Origin: Alphaproteobacteria bacterium
GTDB taxonomy: Bacteria > Bacteroidota > Bacteroidia > Chitinophagales > Chitinophagaceae
DNA length: 41,742 nucleotides
Direction of reading: 5' to 3'
NCBI GenBank assembly: GCA_030053915.1
Contig: JASGCT010000015.1
Coordinates: forward strand, 1-41,742
In this document: positions 24,722 through 34,490 of the stretch, in pieces
Numbering within the stretch: position 1 is the stretch's first letter
Layout: every line of letters begins with the position of its first letter
Made by a program: the position numbers and the translations under genes
Notes under the pieces: model-generated
Databases searched by the model: none
The model's input: the letters and a program-made list of their open reading frames with translations, nothing else
Told to the model about the DNA's origin: nothing

Positions 24722-27700
24722 CTACTGTCTTATTATCAAAGGACCGCCAATTCTATAAATTAAATTTCCTTTATTAAACAACTTAATTACATATATATAA
24801 TTGCCATTTTGTATTGTAAAACCAAAATCATCTGTAGCATACCAACGCGTTAAATAATGAAAATTTATAAACGTTTTAACTGGTATATTAAATTGATTAT
24901 AAATAATAATTTCGTTCTCGGGAAAACGATTGATATTATATATATACCAATAATCGTTAATACCATCGCCATTAGGGGTAATGATTTCATAAGGTATTAC
25001 TTTAATCTGTTTAAAAACAATTCTTAAAACACCATCATCGGTAACGTTTCTTAGCGTATAAGATTGTAAAGAATCTTTAGTTAAAAAAACACCGTTTAAA
25101 AATATACTATCAAAGGTACAATTGGGACTTGGAAAATATTTAAATTGCACATCTTGTCCAAAATTTATAAACTGTGTATCGGCAGGCACTACGCTTCCAA
25201 ATTCCACCTTGGCAATGATTGCAAAAATTAAAGGTCTAAATCGCACTTCAATATAGTAGTTTTTAGTAATAGTATTCACACTAAAACTTGTAGGTGAATC
25301 CTTTCCAATCGATACACCATCAATTACAACCTCTCTAAGTAAATAGCCCGATTTTGGTAAATAACTAAATATAATATTTTGCCCATAATTCACGGTAATA
25401 TTAAGTGATGTCAAATTAAGGTCGTTATTTAAATAACCGTTAATTGTAGTAATTCTAATAAGAAACGTTTTAATTTTAAATTTAACAAAAAAATACGCTG
25501 TATCGGTAATATTATTAATTGTATATTGGCTTTGTGAATCGCGACTATTAATTAAATAATTATTGTTTAAAAATATACTATCCACTTCGTAACCTGTAAT
25601 TGGTTGATAATGAATAGTTTTAGAACTTCCATAATCAGCCCAGCTCGTCATCTCGATACTACCATTAATAGCTTGGGTATATACTTTAAATCGTTTAATT
25701 TTAAAATATATAAACACATAGGTACTGTCTTCTATATTGGTAATTTGATAATTATTAAGGTTGGAAGCTAATGGTATTTTAATATTATTAATAACCATAG
25801 AATCGAACTCGTAACCTAAGTAAGCACTAAAGTTTAAATCCAAATTACTATTGATGTCAACCAAGGTATCGTTCGGTGATGCATTGCCATTAAATACCGT
25901 AGTTTTAACCCGAAATTTTTTGATTGTATATACTACTTTTAATCTTATATTTGTATCTACTTTTATAAAAGTAAAACCAGACGTGGAATCGTTTACTAAC
26001 TTGCCATTTACTAAAACACTATCAATACTATATCGGCGAGAATCTATAGGGATATATGAAAATTTAAATGTATCAAAATAACTGACACTTTGAGGAGTAC
26101 TTGGGTTTGAAATACCGTTAATAATAATTGGTGTAATTGTAAATTTTTGTACTTTAAATTTCACGCGTATTGTTTGATTAAGTAAAATATTGCTAATTGT
26201 ATAACGATTATTAGTTACAATAACTGGTAGGTCGTTTAAAAAAACACTATCCACTTCGAATCCTTTGTTGGTTTGAAAGTTGATTGTTACGTTTCTGCCC
26301 AATGTGCCTAAAATTAACGATGGGGTTATAGTGCCGCCTTCTGGATTGATAACAGACGTATAAACACCAAGTACAAATAAACTGGTAACATGGTTATTAC
26401 CAGCGGCAATACTATAAACATTATAAAGCTGCTTTGGTACAACAAGTAAGTTATTATAAATTGTATCTAGCGCAAGTTGTATGGTTTGATTTTTCAAAGC
26501 GGCTGTAAAGGTGTATCCACGAACAACTTGTTGATTTTGAGTAGAAAAAATACGCGTATTATTAATACCAAAATTATTTAATTCCACACCCCATGCAATA
26601 ACAGAATCGTTACTATTTAATGAAGCATTAAATAAATCGTTGGCGGCAATTGCGTTATAGGTTTGATTTGTATCAGGCAAATTGCGATTGTAATAAATTC
26701 TAAAACTGGGATTACCGCGTACTTTGAATTTACCATTATTATCTAAAATAAGTACATGGTATAATCCAGCGGCAAGGTAAACCTGAGTATCGTTAGGGTT
26801 AATAGTTTCAATACTATAAATGTTTTTATTATCGCCCCAGCTAATAAGCTTGCCAGAAGCATTTATTGCAAAACCAGCATCTAAAGCTACATCAATATCA
26901 ACAATATCATAAAAATTATCAACGTTACTAACCAAACTATAATCATCACTTCCCCATGCAACAACATGCCCATCGCCTAAAAGTGCAAAAATTTGTTTGC
27001 CACTTAATCCCATATTAATATCAACTACTTTAGACAGATTTATGTTCCAGTTTAATGGGTCTAAATAACTTGCATTTTGACCCCAAAACGTAATTTTACC
27101 ATTTTTATCTAAGCAAGCGTTTGTAATTAACTTAGCAGATATTTGAACTGCATTTGTGATCGTTTTAGGAACGGTACGATGATTAAAACTATTATTACCA
27201 GAACCAAAAACATTTACTAATAAACTATCATTGTTATATATTCTAATTAAATGTGTGTTAGAAAACGAATCATTACTAAAACCAATGAATTTCCATACTT
27301 CATCTTGTAGATTTGGTAAAACGATGGTATATAAAGTATCACGGGAATTAGAAATGGGTGTATAATTAATAAAATTAATAGTAGTTTTATATTTTAAGTT
27401 ACGGCTAATTGCTTGAAAATATTTTATGCTTCTAGCAACCACATAAAGCGTATCTGAAGGTTTGGCAATATATTTATTAACGCTAATAATTTTTGGATAT
27501 TTAAGAGGCACAAAAGAGACACCAATTGTTTGGGGTGTTTTAATATTGTTAAATGTATAGCCTTCTAAAGAATCAAAAATTCTTACGCCATTCAATTCTA
27601 TATATTCTACAGCGAAATTAGGATCTGGTGTAAAAAGAATTCTGTTTTTGTTATTAAAGGATGTTACCGTTATATTAGGGCTAATGTTACCTCCAGTATC

Positions 27701-30700
27701 TTTAATAATAAACGTTTTAATATCTAATTTAAATAAAACATAAAAATTATCATAACCACTATATATGCTACGCATATTTCTTAAATGAGGTGGTGTATAA
27801 ACTTGGCTACTACTATTGGTAAAATTTGTATTATAATACTTTATTGTATCAGGGTTATTAATATCTGCAATATTAAAACTATTAAAGGCAATTTTATTAA
27901 ATACTCTATTAGCATATTTAGAAACATTATTATTCGTCCAAACAATGATACTATCGCTTTTAAGTAAAGCAATACCAGAATTTTGATTACGTTTATAGAA
28001 ATCTTTTATAGAATAGGGTGCCAATAGATTATAATAACCAATTGGGTTTAGTAAATCGATAATCTTTCCAGAATCCGTGAGTGCATAATTGCCATCTAGT
28101 TTTACTACATCTTTATAAACTGCTAATTTTTTAATATAAACAGAATCAACGTACCTGCCCCAAGCAAACATAGTACCATTTTGTAAAAGTGCCACATTGA
28201 AATAATTAGTGTTGGTGCCGGGATTGCCAAGTGCTGTTACATCTAAAACATTGTTGAGTCCTTTAGGAACTGTTGCTTGTTGATAAATATTATTCCCCCA
28301 ACCAAACAAAGAACCTTGGTGTTGTAATAAAAAATTTTGATTTACAGAACCTGCAAAGACATCAACAGCATTATTTAAATAATCTTGATCCACATTGCTA
28401 TTATCGTAAAAGGAACCCCAACCTGAAACAACCCCATATTTATTTAATGAAAGTGCGTAATCGTTTCTAAGATAACTTACTGTATTTATATAAATGAGGT
28501 TATTTAAAGTGTTGGGATATTTATTGGCATTTTGCAAAGTATCTCTACAAGTGGCTACAAGCAAACTATCAAAATAATAAATTCTAAGGAGTTGATTATT
28601 AGTAATTTGATTACCATTTGTCCCTTTTACTATCCATAACCCTTCGGTAAGTTGATGCGGAATATTTACTTTATAAAGTGTATCAGTAGTATTTATTTTT
28701 TGTATTGAAATAAAATTACTTATAATCATAGAATCTTTAAAATTTCCTCTTTTAAAAATAATTGAGGTTAAATTTCTACCTGTAATTTCTAAAGTATCTT
28801 GAGGTTTTTTAATATACCCATCAAATTTTGTGAGATAAGGGTACGATAAATCTATAAAAAATACTTCAATTGTTTGAGATGTTGAAACATTATAAAATGT
28901 ATAGCCATTTATTGAATCCGTAATTTTTATCCCATTAACAAGAATATAATCAAAACCATAGTTCATATATGGAGAATAGGTTATTCTTACATTTGAACCA
29001 ATTTGATTTTTGAAGATAATTTTATTGGGCGAAATACTTCCAATTCCTTTACCAATATTCGTATTTATAATGATATAAGGAACTAATGCAATGGCATAGT
29101 TGCTCCCTGCAACAACTTTTTTAATATCTTTATAAGGAGGTGGTTCTAAAATACCATAAACATTCGATGTTCCTGCAGCAAATAAGGTGGAATCGCTTTT
29201 AATACCAGCCACAAAATTTTCGCCTAATGCCGGGCTTTTAAGTTCAGGCAATCCCGATACATTCAATAAAGAATTTGTTCTTCCATAACTAAAAAGTTGA
29301 TAGGCATTATTTTGCCCTATATAATTAAAATTTTTTACTGAAAAGTTTAAAAAACTAATTGCAGGTTGTGGTTGAGTTTGATTATAGCCATAATTAACGG
29401 CAGTGTTACCAAAGGTTTGCGTACTACCATCAACATATAAAATTGTTACACTTTTTAATCCGCCTACAATATCTAATATTCTTTTATTTGTAGGTAAAGG
29501 CGGTGGCATATAAAGATAGGTAGAATCACCACTACCAAATACTTCGATGGTATTGTCCCAAGTTAAACAAATTAAGGCACCTTCTACCCCAACTACTTTA
29601 ATAACGTGTTTGGCATATTGATAATTAACGTTCTGATTATTAAAATTATTACCCCATACTTCAATACGACCATCGCTCAATACCACTCCAAGTTGACCAC
29701 CTTGTCCACTAAAAACATCAACTATATTTTCAAGTGAATATATTTTAGAAAGCGGATAAGATTGCACTAATCCCCAAAATTTAAATTGACCATTGGTATT
29801 TAAACTGATACTTATGTCGTTACCAGCGCTTACATTAACAACAGATCCGATATCCGAAGGAATAATAGTTTGATTATAATCGTTATTACCCCAACCTATA
29901 GCCAGCAAACTGTCATATTTATAGAGATACCATAAATTAATTTGAGTTGTATCAATTAAATTATAAGCTCTTAAAGTGTAAATGCCTTCTTGTATTCCAG
30001 TTGGAATAATTACAAAATATTCACTAAACCCGCTTCCGTTATTAACAATTTGTTTAATTGGAGTTAAATGAATGGGTTGTGTTGTATTACCATAGTTCAA
30101 TAAAAAAGCTAAGCAATTATTACCTCTAATAATAGCTGTGTCGCCAATTTGATAAATAAATTTAGTGAGATTCAATATCGGTCTATCGTCCTTAATAAAA
30201 GAAACTTGTATCTCATGGGGCACACGAATATTTGTAAACCGATAATTAGCAAGATCCCCATAATATCGAACACCATCTACCTCAATAAAATCAACCTTAT
30301 ACCCCGAATTTGGGGTAAAATTAACTTGATAACTTTCGCCAAGATTTGTTACAATTTTGGTTGGAGAAATGGTTCCAAAACTATTTAAAGCACTGGTTTT
30401 AATTTTAACATCTCTAATCATAGCTAAGTTATAATACTCGCCCGAAAAAATATCTAAGATATCTGTTAAATAATAAGGTGTTGTAACTTGTCCTAAAATA
30501 TTATCAGACCCAAAAGTAAACACCGTCGAGTCTGGTCTTAGAACACAGATAAAATCGTTACCTCGTGTAAATTTTTTAAAATTTTTTAAATTATACAAAT
30601 TAAGGGCGATGGGGCTAACATCTTTGACCACGTTATTTTTATATAAAAGAGTAGTGCTATAAAATTGATTACTAAAATATTTAACATTACTAATCGTATC

Positions 30701-32938
30701 AAAAAGTCTATTAATTCCTTTATTATAAAGTTTACCATTTTTAGTTTCATAGATCATAAACGAATTACCACCATGGATAGATACAATGGTATCTAAAAGC
30801 GCTTCTTTAGGTGGTAAATAATTAGTGTCTTCGGGTAAATTAAATTCACTAAAATTATTAAGTTTTCCATAATAGTCGATAGCAACATTAATTTGATTAT
30901 TGCCTCCAAAAACAATAATATCTTTTATTGTATCTGGTACAGAAATACTTGTTGTGCCCCATGTTATTAAGGTTCCAGTTGATAATAAACCAATTCTTAA
31001 ATTTGATGGCGTTATATAAATATCCACTAAATTATCAATATTAGACGGGAAATTCAGAATTGGAAAACCTACAAATCCCCATTCAACAACAGTTCCGTCT
31101 GTTTTCAAAGCCACATTTAAATCTTTGCCAAGACTTAGTTTTACAACATTTTTAAGGTCATTGGGAGCTTCAATTTGACCATATCTTGAATCGCCCCATC
31201 CTATAACTTTAATACTATCATGATAATAAATTCTAAAAATAAATTTTTCTGAATAGAGCCCATTTTTATTACCATACACTAAATATAATCCTTCTTCTAA
31301 ATTAGCTGGAAGGGTAAATTCATAGGTTGTATCTTGAGTTCCAACAAGAAGCGCTTTTGAAAAAAAATTAAAAGATTGTTTTGTTCTTTTTATTGCATGT
31401 TCAATAATAAAATCAACATTGTTTCTACCAATAATTGCTATTTGTGTTGCAGGTTTAAGAATATATTTGGTTAAACGTCTTATAAACGGATCGGTAGGAG
31501 ACACAAACCTTGTAAATTTTACAAGAACCCGTATTGTACTTTGAATATTTAAAAGATTCACCATCGTAGTATTAGAACCTTGGAAAATGCCATTAATAAA
31601 AACACTGTCAATAACGTATCCAGGGTCTGGTGTTAATGCAATGGTTAAATTAGAACCCTTAGCCACAATACTTTCTTCTGGAACTGATACCGTGCCACCT
31701 TTGGTTTTTGTAACAATTACATAAGAATTTTTAAATGTATCTAATTCGTAGGTAACTATTAAATTGGCATTTGTAAAAACCTTAGAAAGTGTATAATTAC
31801 TAATAGAATCATTTGAAATAATAGTAGTATCAACCGATGTGATAAGTTTGATGTTTTTAATTTTCCAAAGTTGAAGATTGGGATTTTGATATGAAAATCG
31901 ATATTGAGAATTCGTATCAGCAATAACAGCCGTGTCTTTATAAACTGTTTTATCTAATAAGATGCGTAGTCCAAGTTTAAATTGAAATATTTTTTTTGCA
32001 ACAACACTCAAACTTTGAAACGATTCAATAGCATTAATCATTCTACTTTTTTGGTCTTCAGTAAAAGCATACGATTGGCTATAATTATTCATGAGATTAA
32101 ATCTTGTTTTAGTTTGCCAAAGATTTAAATCGGTTGAGCAAGGGTTGTTTGCCGTTGTATCCGTTCTATTATGGGGATCGGTATCACAACAAAAGTCATT
32201 TTTTTCATCACAATCCGTAAAATTGTCTTTTGGACACACAATAAAATCCAAGCTATCATCCCCTTCAAATGTGTGTAACACATTCAAAGCATGCCCTAAT
32301 TGATGGGCAAAATGTCGAGGGGTAAATGAATTTATATCCATCATGATTCCGGTACTTGCGGCACTAATATTGTTTTGAGGACGATAGGCAAGTTGAAAGC
32401 CCGATGCACAATTAGAAGCTGGAGGGACTACAAAATAGATGTTAAAATACTTATTGGGATCCCAGGTATTAATCGTATTAAAAAAAAGGCTAAAATCGGC
32501 AGCACCAGAGTTGTTACAATAATAGGCATCAAAAATTTTATCGGCAGGATTGTTTTTATTTAAAATTTGAACACCATTGACATAATTAGGCGATATTAAA
32601 GTACCTTGAGATCGTGTAATAGACGTTGTTTTATTTCCATTGGGTCCTATAGTATCTAAATAAAATTGAACCGAGGTGTTGACACTGTTACCATTATAAT
32701 TTCTGTAGATTTTATTAATAGTATCTATCATAGAAAAAAAATGGGTGTTGAGTGGATTGGAAGGATTGTTAGGTGACCCCATAGCTTCACCATCTTTAAA
32801 AAAAATATGAAAATGGAGTGGAATATTATAATAAAAACTTACCGGGTTCTTGTTTAATGTTTCAGAATACTGAGCAGCAGCTTTTAAACTTAAAAAACTT
32901 AGTAAAAATATAAATACTACGCGTTTTATAAAAGACAT
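24722..32938 (-). CDS. Giant T9SS-secreted surface protein: inactive M43-like peptidase, four propeller super-repeats, InlB-like repeats, type B sorting domain
   Basis: A 2738-residue protein with a signal peptide (1-23, ending LKAAAQ). Residues about 45-310 match the M43 pappalysin-like metallopeptidase fold: HQLGHALNVLH (212-222), Cys-rich CDEKNDFCCDTD and the Met-turn NLMNNYS. The catalytic Glu of HExxHxxxxxH is Gln213 (codon CAA), so zinc binding may remain but hydrolysis is unlikely. Four modules of about 440-450 residues follow (roughly 405-2190). Each has an InlB-like beta repeat (GYVIDSVFING), an IPT-like domain (starting about 480, 918, 1365, 1811) and an RCC1-like segment of about seven blades with WG/FG signatures (starting about 577, 1012, 1460, 1907). 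Six more InlB-like repeats precede a C-terminal T9SS type B domain (TPNGDGIND from 2654). It is probably an adhesin or surface-binding protein. The start lies 12 bases after the E2 stop. Confidence 0.9.
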   Translation of the reverse strand: MSFIKRVVFIFLLSFLSLKAAAQYSETLNKNPVSFYYNIPLHFHIFFKDGEAMGSPNNPSNPLNTHFFSMIDTINKIYRNYNGNSVNTSVQFYLDTIGPNGNKTTSITRSQGTLISPNYVNGVQILNKNNPADKIFDAYYCNNSGAADFSLFFNTINTWDPNKYFNIYFVVPPASNCASGFQLAYRPQNNISAASTGIMMDINSFTPRHFAHQLGHALNVLHTFEGDDSLDFIVCPKDNFTDCDEKNDFCCDTDPHNRTDTTANNPCSTDLNLWQTKTRFNLMNNYSQSYAFTEDQKSRMINAIESFQSLSVVAKKIFQFKLGLRILLDKTVYKDTAVIADTNSQYRFSYQNPNLQLWKIKNIKLITSVDTTIISNDSISNYTLSKVFTNANLIVTYELDTFKNSYVIVTKTKGGTVSVPEESIVAKGSNLTIALTPDPGYVIDSVFINGIFQGSNTTMVNLLNIQSTIRVLVKFTRFVSPTDPFIRRLTKYILKPATQIAIIGRNNVDFIIEHAIKRTKQSFNFFSKALLVGTQDTTYEFTLPANLEEGLYLVYGNKNGLYSEKFIFRIYYHDSIKVIGWGDSRYGQIEAPNDLKNVVKLSLGKDLNVALKTDGTVVEWGFVGFPILNFPSNIDNLVDIYITPSNLRIGLLSTGTLITWGTTSISVPDTIKDIIVFGGNNQINVAIDYYGKLNNFSEFNLPEDTNYLPPKEALLDTIVSIHGGNSFMIYETKNGKLYNKGINRLFDTISNVKYFSNQFYSTTLLYKNNVVKDVSPIALNLYNLKNFKKFTRGNDFICVLRPDSTVFTFGSDNILGQVTTPYYLTDILDIFSGEYYNLAMIRDVKIKTSALNSFGTISPTKIVTNLGESYQVNFTPNSGYKVDFIEVDGVRYYGDLANYRFTNIRVPHEIQVSFIKDDRPILNLTKFIYQIGDTAIIRGNNCLAFLLNYGNTTQPIHLTPIKQIVNNGSGFSEYFVIIPTGIQEGIYTLRAYNLIDTTQINLWYLYKYDSLLAIGWGNNDYNQTIIPSDIGSVVNVSAGNDISISLNTNGQFKFWGLVQSYPLSKIYSLENIVDVFSGQGGQLGVVLSDGRIEVWGNNFNNQNVNYQYAKHVIKVVGVEGALICLTWDNTIEVFGSGDSTYLYMPPPLPTNKRILDIVGGLKSVTILYVDGSTQTFGNTAVNYGYNQTQPQPAISFLNFSVKNFNYIGQNNAYQLFSYGRTNSLLNVSGLPELKSPALGENFVAGIKSDSTLFAAGTSNVYGILEPPPYKDIKKVVAGSNYAIALVPYIIINTNIGKGIGSISPNKIIFKNQIGSNVRITYSPYMNYGFDYILVNGIKITDSINGYTFYNVSTSQTIEVFFIDLSYPYLTKFDGYIKKPQDTLEITGRNLTSIIFKRGNFKDSMIISNFISIQKINTTDTLYKVNIPHQLTEGLWIVKGTNGNQITNNQLLRIYYFDSLLVATCRDTLQNANKYPNTLNNLIYINTVSYLRNDYALSLNKYGVVSGWGSFYDNSNVDQDYLNNAVDVFAGSVNQNFLLQHQGSLFGWGNNIYQQATVPKGLNNVLDVTALGNPGTNTNYFNVALLQNGTMFAWGRYVDSVYIKKLAVYKDVVKLDGNYALTDSGKIIDLLNPIGYYNLLAPYSIKDFYKRNQNSGIALLKSDSIIVWTNNNVSKYANRVFNKIAFNSFNIADINNPDTIKYYNTNFTNSSSQVYTPPHLRNMRSIYSGYDNFYVLFKLDIKTFIIKDTGGNISPNITVTSFNNKNRILFTPDPNFAVEYIELNGVRIFDSLEGYTFNNIKTPQTIGVSFVPLKYPKIISVNKYIAKPSDTLYVVARSIKYFQAISRNLKYKTTINFINYTPISNSRDTLYTIVLPNLQDEVWKFIGFSNDSFSNTHLIRIYNNDSLLVNVFGSGNNSFNHRTVPKTITNAVQISAKLITNACLDKNGKITFWGQNASYLDPLNWNINLSKVVDINMGLSGKQIFALLGDGHVVAWGSDDYSLVSNVDNFYDIVDIDVALDAGFAINASGKLISWGDNKNIYSIETINPNDTQVYLAAGLYHVLILDNNGKFKVRGNPSFRIYYNRNLPDTNQTYNAIAANDLFNASLNSNDSVIAWGVELNNFGINNTRIFSTQNQQVVRGYTFTAALKNQTIQLALDTIYNNLLVVPKQLYNVYSIAAGNNHVTSLFVLGVYTSVINPEGGTITPSLILGTLGRNVTINFQTNKGFEVDSVFLNDLPVIVTNNRYTISNILLNQTIRVKFKVQKFTITPIIINGISNPSTPQSVSYFDTFKFSYIPIDSRRYSIDSVLVNGKLVNDSTSGFTFIKVDTNIRLKVVYTIKKFRVKTTVFNGNASPNDTLVDINSNLDLNFSAYLGYEFDSMVINNIKIPLASNLNNYQITNIEDSTYVFIYFKIKRFKVYTQAINGSIEMTSWADYGSSKTIHYQPITGYEVDSIFLNNNYLINSRDSQSQYTINNITDTAYFFVKFKIKTFLIRITTINGYLNNDLNLTSLNITVNYGQNIIFSYLPKSGYLLREVVIDGVSIGKDSPTSFSVNTITKNYYIEVRFRPLIFAIIAKVEFGSVVPADTQFINFGQDVQFKYFPSPNCTFDSIFLNGVFLTKDSLQSYTLRNVTDDGVLRIVFKQIKVIPYEIITPNGDGINDYWYIYNINRFPENEIIIYNQFNIPVKTFINFHYLTRWYATDDFGFTIQNGNYIYVIKLFNKGNLIYRIGGPLIIRQ
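25015..26360 (-). repeat. Six InlB-B-like repeats before the sorting domain
   Basis: Protein-level tandem repeats of about 70-78 residues. Each has a strand opening such as NPEGGTITPS, TVFNGNASPND or VEFGSVVPADT, then a Tyr/Phe turn, then GYEVDSIFLN-like and Y-x-I-x-N-I-x-x-x-x-x-I-x-V-x-F-K segments. Sequence between copies is diverged, so this is an old array and not a recent DNA duplication. Boundaries are approximate. Confidence 0.7.
26361..31725 (-). repeat. Four ~1.3-kb super-repeats (InlB-like + IPT-like + RCC1-like propeller)
   Basis: Module starts fall near 31725, 30405, 29070 and 27720, a period of about 1320-1360 bases. Each begins with an I-SP-x-I-type strand (GTISPTK, GSISPNK, GNISPN), continues with GxxVDxIxxNGxxxxDS and TKxIxKPxDTxxIxGRN, then D-S-L-L-A-I-G-W-G-like blades. 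The copies are strongly diverged at DNA level. Boundaries are estimated by eye. Confidence 0.75.
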
Positions 32939-32950
32939 GTAATTATTTAA

Positions 32951-34423
32951 TTATACTAAATTAATTTTAAGATGTTCGCAACTATCAGCAAAAGCGGATA
33001 AAAATTTAGACGCCATGGCGCCATCAATAATACGATGGTCGTAACTTAAAGAAGCAATCATAATTTGGCGAATTGCAATAGAATCACCCCAGCTATTTTC
33101 GATAACTACAGGCCTTTTTTTAATCTGACCAAGTGCAATAATAGCTACTTGTGGTTGCAAAATTATAGGCGTCCCCATCATGCTACCAAAGTTTCCAATA
33201 TTTGAAACCGTAAAAGTGCCCCCTTCAATATCGGGCATTGTAAGTTTATTTTGTCGAGCTGCCTCAGATAAATTATTGACTGCTTTTGTTATTTCAACTA
33301 AATTTAAATTTCCGGCATTCTTAATTACTGGTACAATTAAATTTCCATTGGGTAAAGCCGTTGCCATTCCTATATTATAATACTTTTTTATTATAATTTT
33401 ATCTTGTTCAACCGAGCTATTAATAAGTGGAAATTTAGGTAATACTTTTAATAAACAATGGATTAAAATTGGAGTAAACGTAAGTTTTAAGCCTTCGCGT
33501 TTTTCAAAATTTGTTTTTAACTCTTGTCTAAGTTGCACTAAATTAGTAACATCAATTTCGATAAATGACGTAACATGGGGACTAATTTTACGGCTTTCAA
33601 GCATATTCTTAGCAATAACCTTTCTAACTTTGTCCATTGGCATAACCTCTTCTAAATCGGATAAGATACCTGAATTTTGTTTTGGCTTTTCAAAAATAGC
33701 GCCTCCAATTGCATCGTCCGTTTTCGTAATAGTTCGTTTTGAAAACGAGTTCTCGTTTAATTGATTTGTAACATTTTTAACTATTTTCATATCATCAGTC
33801 TGCAAATGAGGCTCTTTGTTTTTTTCAAAATTTTCAATTGAGTTCGACACTTGTACATTATTTTGCTCAGGGTGTGCTTCATTTTTGTGTTTTATATATT
33901 GCCACAAATCATGTTTTGTAAGTCGCCCCTCATTCCCTGTCCTTGGAATTGTATCTAATTCTTGCATTGAAATACGCTCCTCTTTAGCTATTGTTAAAAC
34001 TAAAGGAGAATAAAAACGGTTGGCAATATTGGGTATATGTAACGATTGTGAATTTTGTGTGTTTTCCTGAGGTGCATAATTTAAAACCTCTTTCAGAATT
34101 TGAGCAGGCTGGGGTGGTTCCAAAGGTAGCGCTTGTGCCTGAGTTTGTATATGATTTGTGTTCAAAGTAGAAGTTCGATGCGTTTCGGTTTCAATGGTAG
34201 CTATTATTTTACCAATTGGTACAATATCATTTTCTTGGAAAAGAATTTCAACCACTGTACCGCTGAACTCACTTGGCAATTCGGTATCTACTTTATCGGT
34301 TGAAATTTCAACCAGAGTTTCATCTTTTTTTATGGGATCACCAACTTGTTTTTTCCATCTAATAATAGTTGCTTCCATAACACTTTCACCTAGTTTAGGT
34401 AAAATAACTTTTTCTATAGCCAT
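32951..34423 (-). CDS. Dihydrolipoamide acyltransferase (E2 of a 2-oxo acid dehydrogenase complex)
   Basis: A 490-residue E2 from ATG at 34423 (MAIEKVILPKLGESVMEAT). An ATG three codons upstream (34432) is also in frame but sits only about 11 bases from the -7 box. The lipoyl domain has K44 in STDKVDTE, followed by a long Gln/Asn-rich linker, the E3/E1-binding domain (about 135-175, YSPLVLTIAKEE, GNEGRLTKHD) and the catalytic domain (about 260-490) with SYDHRIIDG (H463, D467). It transfers acyl groups from lipoate to CoA. The Glu-Ser-Val-Met-Glu-Ala motif and MAIEK start fit Bacteroidota branched-chain or 2-oxoglutarate-type E2s; the substrate cannot be fixed. No E1 or E3 gene is nearby. It is followed 12 bases later by the giant gene. 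Confidence 0.93.
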   Translation of the reverse strand: MAIEKVILPKLGESVMEATIIRWKKQVGDPIKKDETLVEISTDKVDTELPSEFSGTVVEILFQENDIVPIGKIIATIETETHRTSTLNTNHIQTQAQALPLEPPQPAQILKEVLNYAPQENTQNSQSLHIPNIANRFYSPLVLTIAKEERISMQELDTIPRTGNEGRLTKHDLWQYIKHKNEAHPEQNNVQVSNSIENFEKNKEPHLQTDDMKIVKNVTNQLNENSFSKRTITKTDDAIGGAIFEKPKQNSGILSDLEEVMPMDKVRKVIAKNMLESRKISPHVTSFIEIDVTNLVQLRQELKTNFEKREGLKLTFTPILIHCLLKVLPKFPLINSSVEQDKIIIKKYYNIGMATALPNGNLIVPVIKNAGNLNLVEITKAVNNLSEAARQNKLTMPDIEGGTFTVSNIGNFGSMMGTPIILQPQVAIIALGQIKKRPVVIENSWGDSIAIRQIMIASLSYDHRIIDGAMASKFLSAFADSCEHLKINLV

Positions 34424-34442
34424 AAACTTCATTTTTACAAGA

Positions 34443-34450
34443 CAAAGTTA
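34443..34450 (-). promoter_or_regulatory. -7 box of the E2 gene
   Basis: TAACTTTG (34450-34443, minus strand) is an exact TAnnTTTG match, 19 bases before the ATG at 34423. It gives E2 and the giant gene a promoter of their own inside the longer minus-strand run. Confidence 0.5.
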
Positions 34451-34490
34451 CATTATTTTTAGCAAATTATTAAAATTATCTTTAAATTAT

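Noticed and set aside
24722..32938. The repeats of the giant gene as a CRISPR array or recent DNA duplication
   Set aside because: The repeats are visible only at protein level; the DNA copies are strongly diverged and lie in one intact reading frame.
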